From: Allobosea sp. Tri-44 | Lineage (GTDB): Bacteria > Pseudomonadota > Alphaproteobacteria > Rhizobiales > Beijerinckiaceae | Length of the DNA stretch: 64,000 bases | NCBI RefSeq assembly: GCF_004123845.1 | Contig: NZ_NBDP01000030.1 | Location: 62,001 to 126,000, forward strand | Direction of reading: 5' to 3' | Part shown: positions 63,408 to 64,000 of the stretch, piece by piece | Position numbering within the stretch: the first letter of the stretch is position 1 | How the letters are laid out: every line of letters begins with the position of its first letter | Notes under the pieces: generated by a model | The model's input: the letters and a program-made list of their open reading frames with translations, nothing else | What the model was told of the DNA's origin: nothing | Database searches by the model: none | Position numbers and translations under genes: made by a program

Positions 63408-63848
63408 CTATTTCACCATCGGTGTGCAAACGACCTTGTCGTCGAAGACGTAGCAGACGCTGAGCTCGCCGGTGCGGACATTGGCGCGGAAGATGCCGCC
63501 TTCACGCTCATGGCGCGAGGGAACGAGCACATAGTCGCTGGGCGCCTGCGGGCCGGCCCCCTCGCCCGCCGGGAAGCAGACGGTGACGCCGACGCCACCC
63601 TCCTTGAGCTGGAACTGGCAGGCGCCGACCTCGCCCGTCGCCTTGTCGATGCGATAGACGCGGTTGAGGTCGGTCTGCGGCGCCGGTGCAAACTCGAACG
63701 GCGCGGCAAGCGCCGCCCCGAAGGCGGGCAAGACGAACAGACCAGCGCCCAGCACCCGGACAAGGGAGCGGCCAAAGGAGCTTTTGGGACAGCTCGACAG
63801 TTTCGGCACCGCTACGACCCTCTCGACGATTCGGGCGGAGGCTATCAT
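63408..63848 (-). CDS. Small exported hypothetical protein
   Basis: The 146-residue product has an N-terminal region with a hydrophobic stretch (LVRVLGAGLFVLPAFGAALA) resembling a signal peptide. The mature domain includes DLNRVYRIDKATGEVGACQF, and four Cys residues that could form two disulfides. The sequence style recurs in Hyphomicrobiales exported proteins of unknown role. The start could be internal (Val14 region), so the N-terminus is uncertain. Confidence 0.7.
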   Translation of the reverse strand: MIASARIVERVVAVPKLSSCPKSSFGRSLVRVLGAGLFVLPAFGAALAAPFEFAPAPQTDLNRVYRIDKATGEVGACQFQLKEGGVGVTVCFPAGEGAGPQAPSDYVLVPSRHEREGGIFRANVRTGELSVCYVFDDKVVCTPMVK

Positions 63849-63967
63849 GCCGCTCGGCAGCGATCACCTTTATGACTCGCTCTTGCCATCGTGGCGTGCA
63901 AGGCTTGCTTAAGGTCGAGCCTTCATGGTGCTATCGATGGTAAAGCTCCGCTCTATTAGGAGCCCGG

Positions 63968-64000
63968 ATGACCGCTGCCCAATACACTTTCCACATAGCA
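63968..64000 (+). CDS. First 11 codons of a gene cut by the right edge
   Basis: AGGAG at 63957-63961 is followed at ideal spacing by ATG 63968 and an open frame (MTAAQYTFHIA) to the end of the window. The N-terminus resembles conserved Hyphomicrobiales proteins that begin with a QYTF stretch, but the product cannot be named from 11 residues. Confidence 0.5.
   Translation, partial: MTAAQYTFHIA

Noticed and set aside
1..64000. CRISPR array, complete prophage or insertion sequence
   Set aside because: No regularly spaced short direct repeats, no cas genes, no phage structural genes and no intact transposase were seen; repeats here are inverted and dispersed.

Overview
The window is high-GC DNA (by eye about two thirds G+C) with tightly packed, often overlapping genes on both strands. 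Gene content points to an alphaproteobacterium of the order Hyphomicrobiales, most like Bosea or a close relative. Supporting markers are DUF2865 and DUF2783 proteins, an rpiA-DUF2059 pair, a homogentisate cluster with a MarR regulator, an Atm1-type exporter, many Bug/Tct solute-binding proteins, and intergenic palindromes typical of the group. The genus is inferred from gene style; no search was possible.

Layout. 1-742: end of an unrecognised exported-repeat type gene cut by the window edge. 947-4265: probable remnant of a genomic island, with a truncated host-like ORF, a lower-GC pair of exported enzymes (trypsin-like protease and CHAP-type amidase), a frameshifted tyrosine-integrase remnant, and tRNA-Phe as the likely integration site. 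4266-8078: maf, a lactate-permease-family transporter, an SDR and yacG. 8360-10455: phasin-like gene, then psd and pssA for phosphatidylethanolamine synthesis. 11029-19651: mixed metabolic genes, including an APH-fold kinase, a flavin dehydrogenase, an SDR, a PepSY-like protein, an AraC/methyltransferase/EamA operon and a lone Bug protein. 19816-24660: winged-helix/TPR regulator, Atm1-type ABC exporter, P-loop kinase and a small exported protein. 24810-28667: overlapping operon cysS, PIN-like gene, 39-codon ORF, cimA. 29050-31933: small exported or membrane proteins, creA and a GNAT gene. 31968-39347: aromatic catabolism cluster (DUF2783, flavin monooxygenase, MBL, FAH, hmgA, marR) interrupted by a divergent TRAP solute-binding gene. 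39558-49520: DUF2865, a KgtP-like MFS carrier, gltX, a peptidoglycan-binding/HEQFH protein, nadE, a Dabb protein, an outer-membrane beta barrel and class II DAHP synthase. 49783-52900: vapBC, an alpha/beta hydrolase, LysR and a DUF1127-like gene. 52907-60402: gor, an O-antigen-ligase-like gene, tctCBA and an APC permease. 60467-63848: gabD, rpiA, DUF2059 and a small exported protein. 63968 to the right edge: first codons of another gene.

How they work together. The hmg cluster would take homogentisate (possibly made by its own flavin hydroxylase) to maleylacetoacetate and on to fumarate plus acetoacetate, under MarR control. A maleylacetoacetate isomerase is not seen. psd/pssA, the O-antigen-ligase-like protein, the OM barrel and the exported small proteins serve the envelope. 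tctCBA, the lone Bug and TRAP binding proteins, the MFS carrier and the APC permease suggest broad uptake of organic and amino acids. At least ten long inverted repeats and four shorter AAAGTGG-type palindromes occupy many of the gene gaps. No CRISPR array, complete prophage or insertion sequence was seen.
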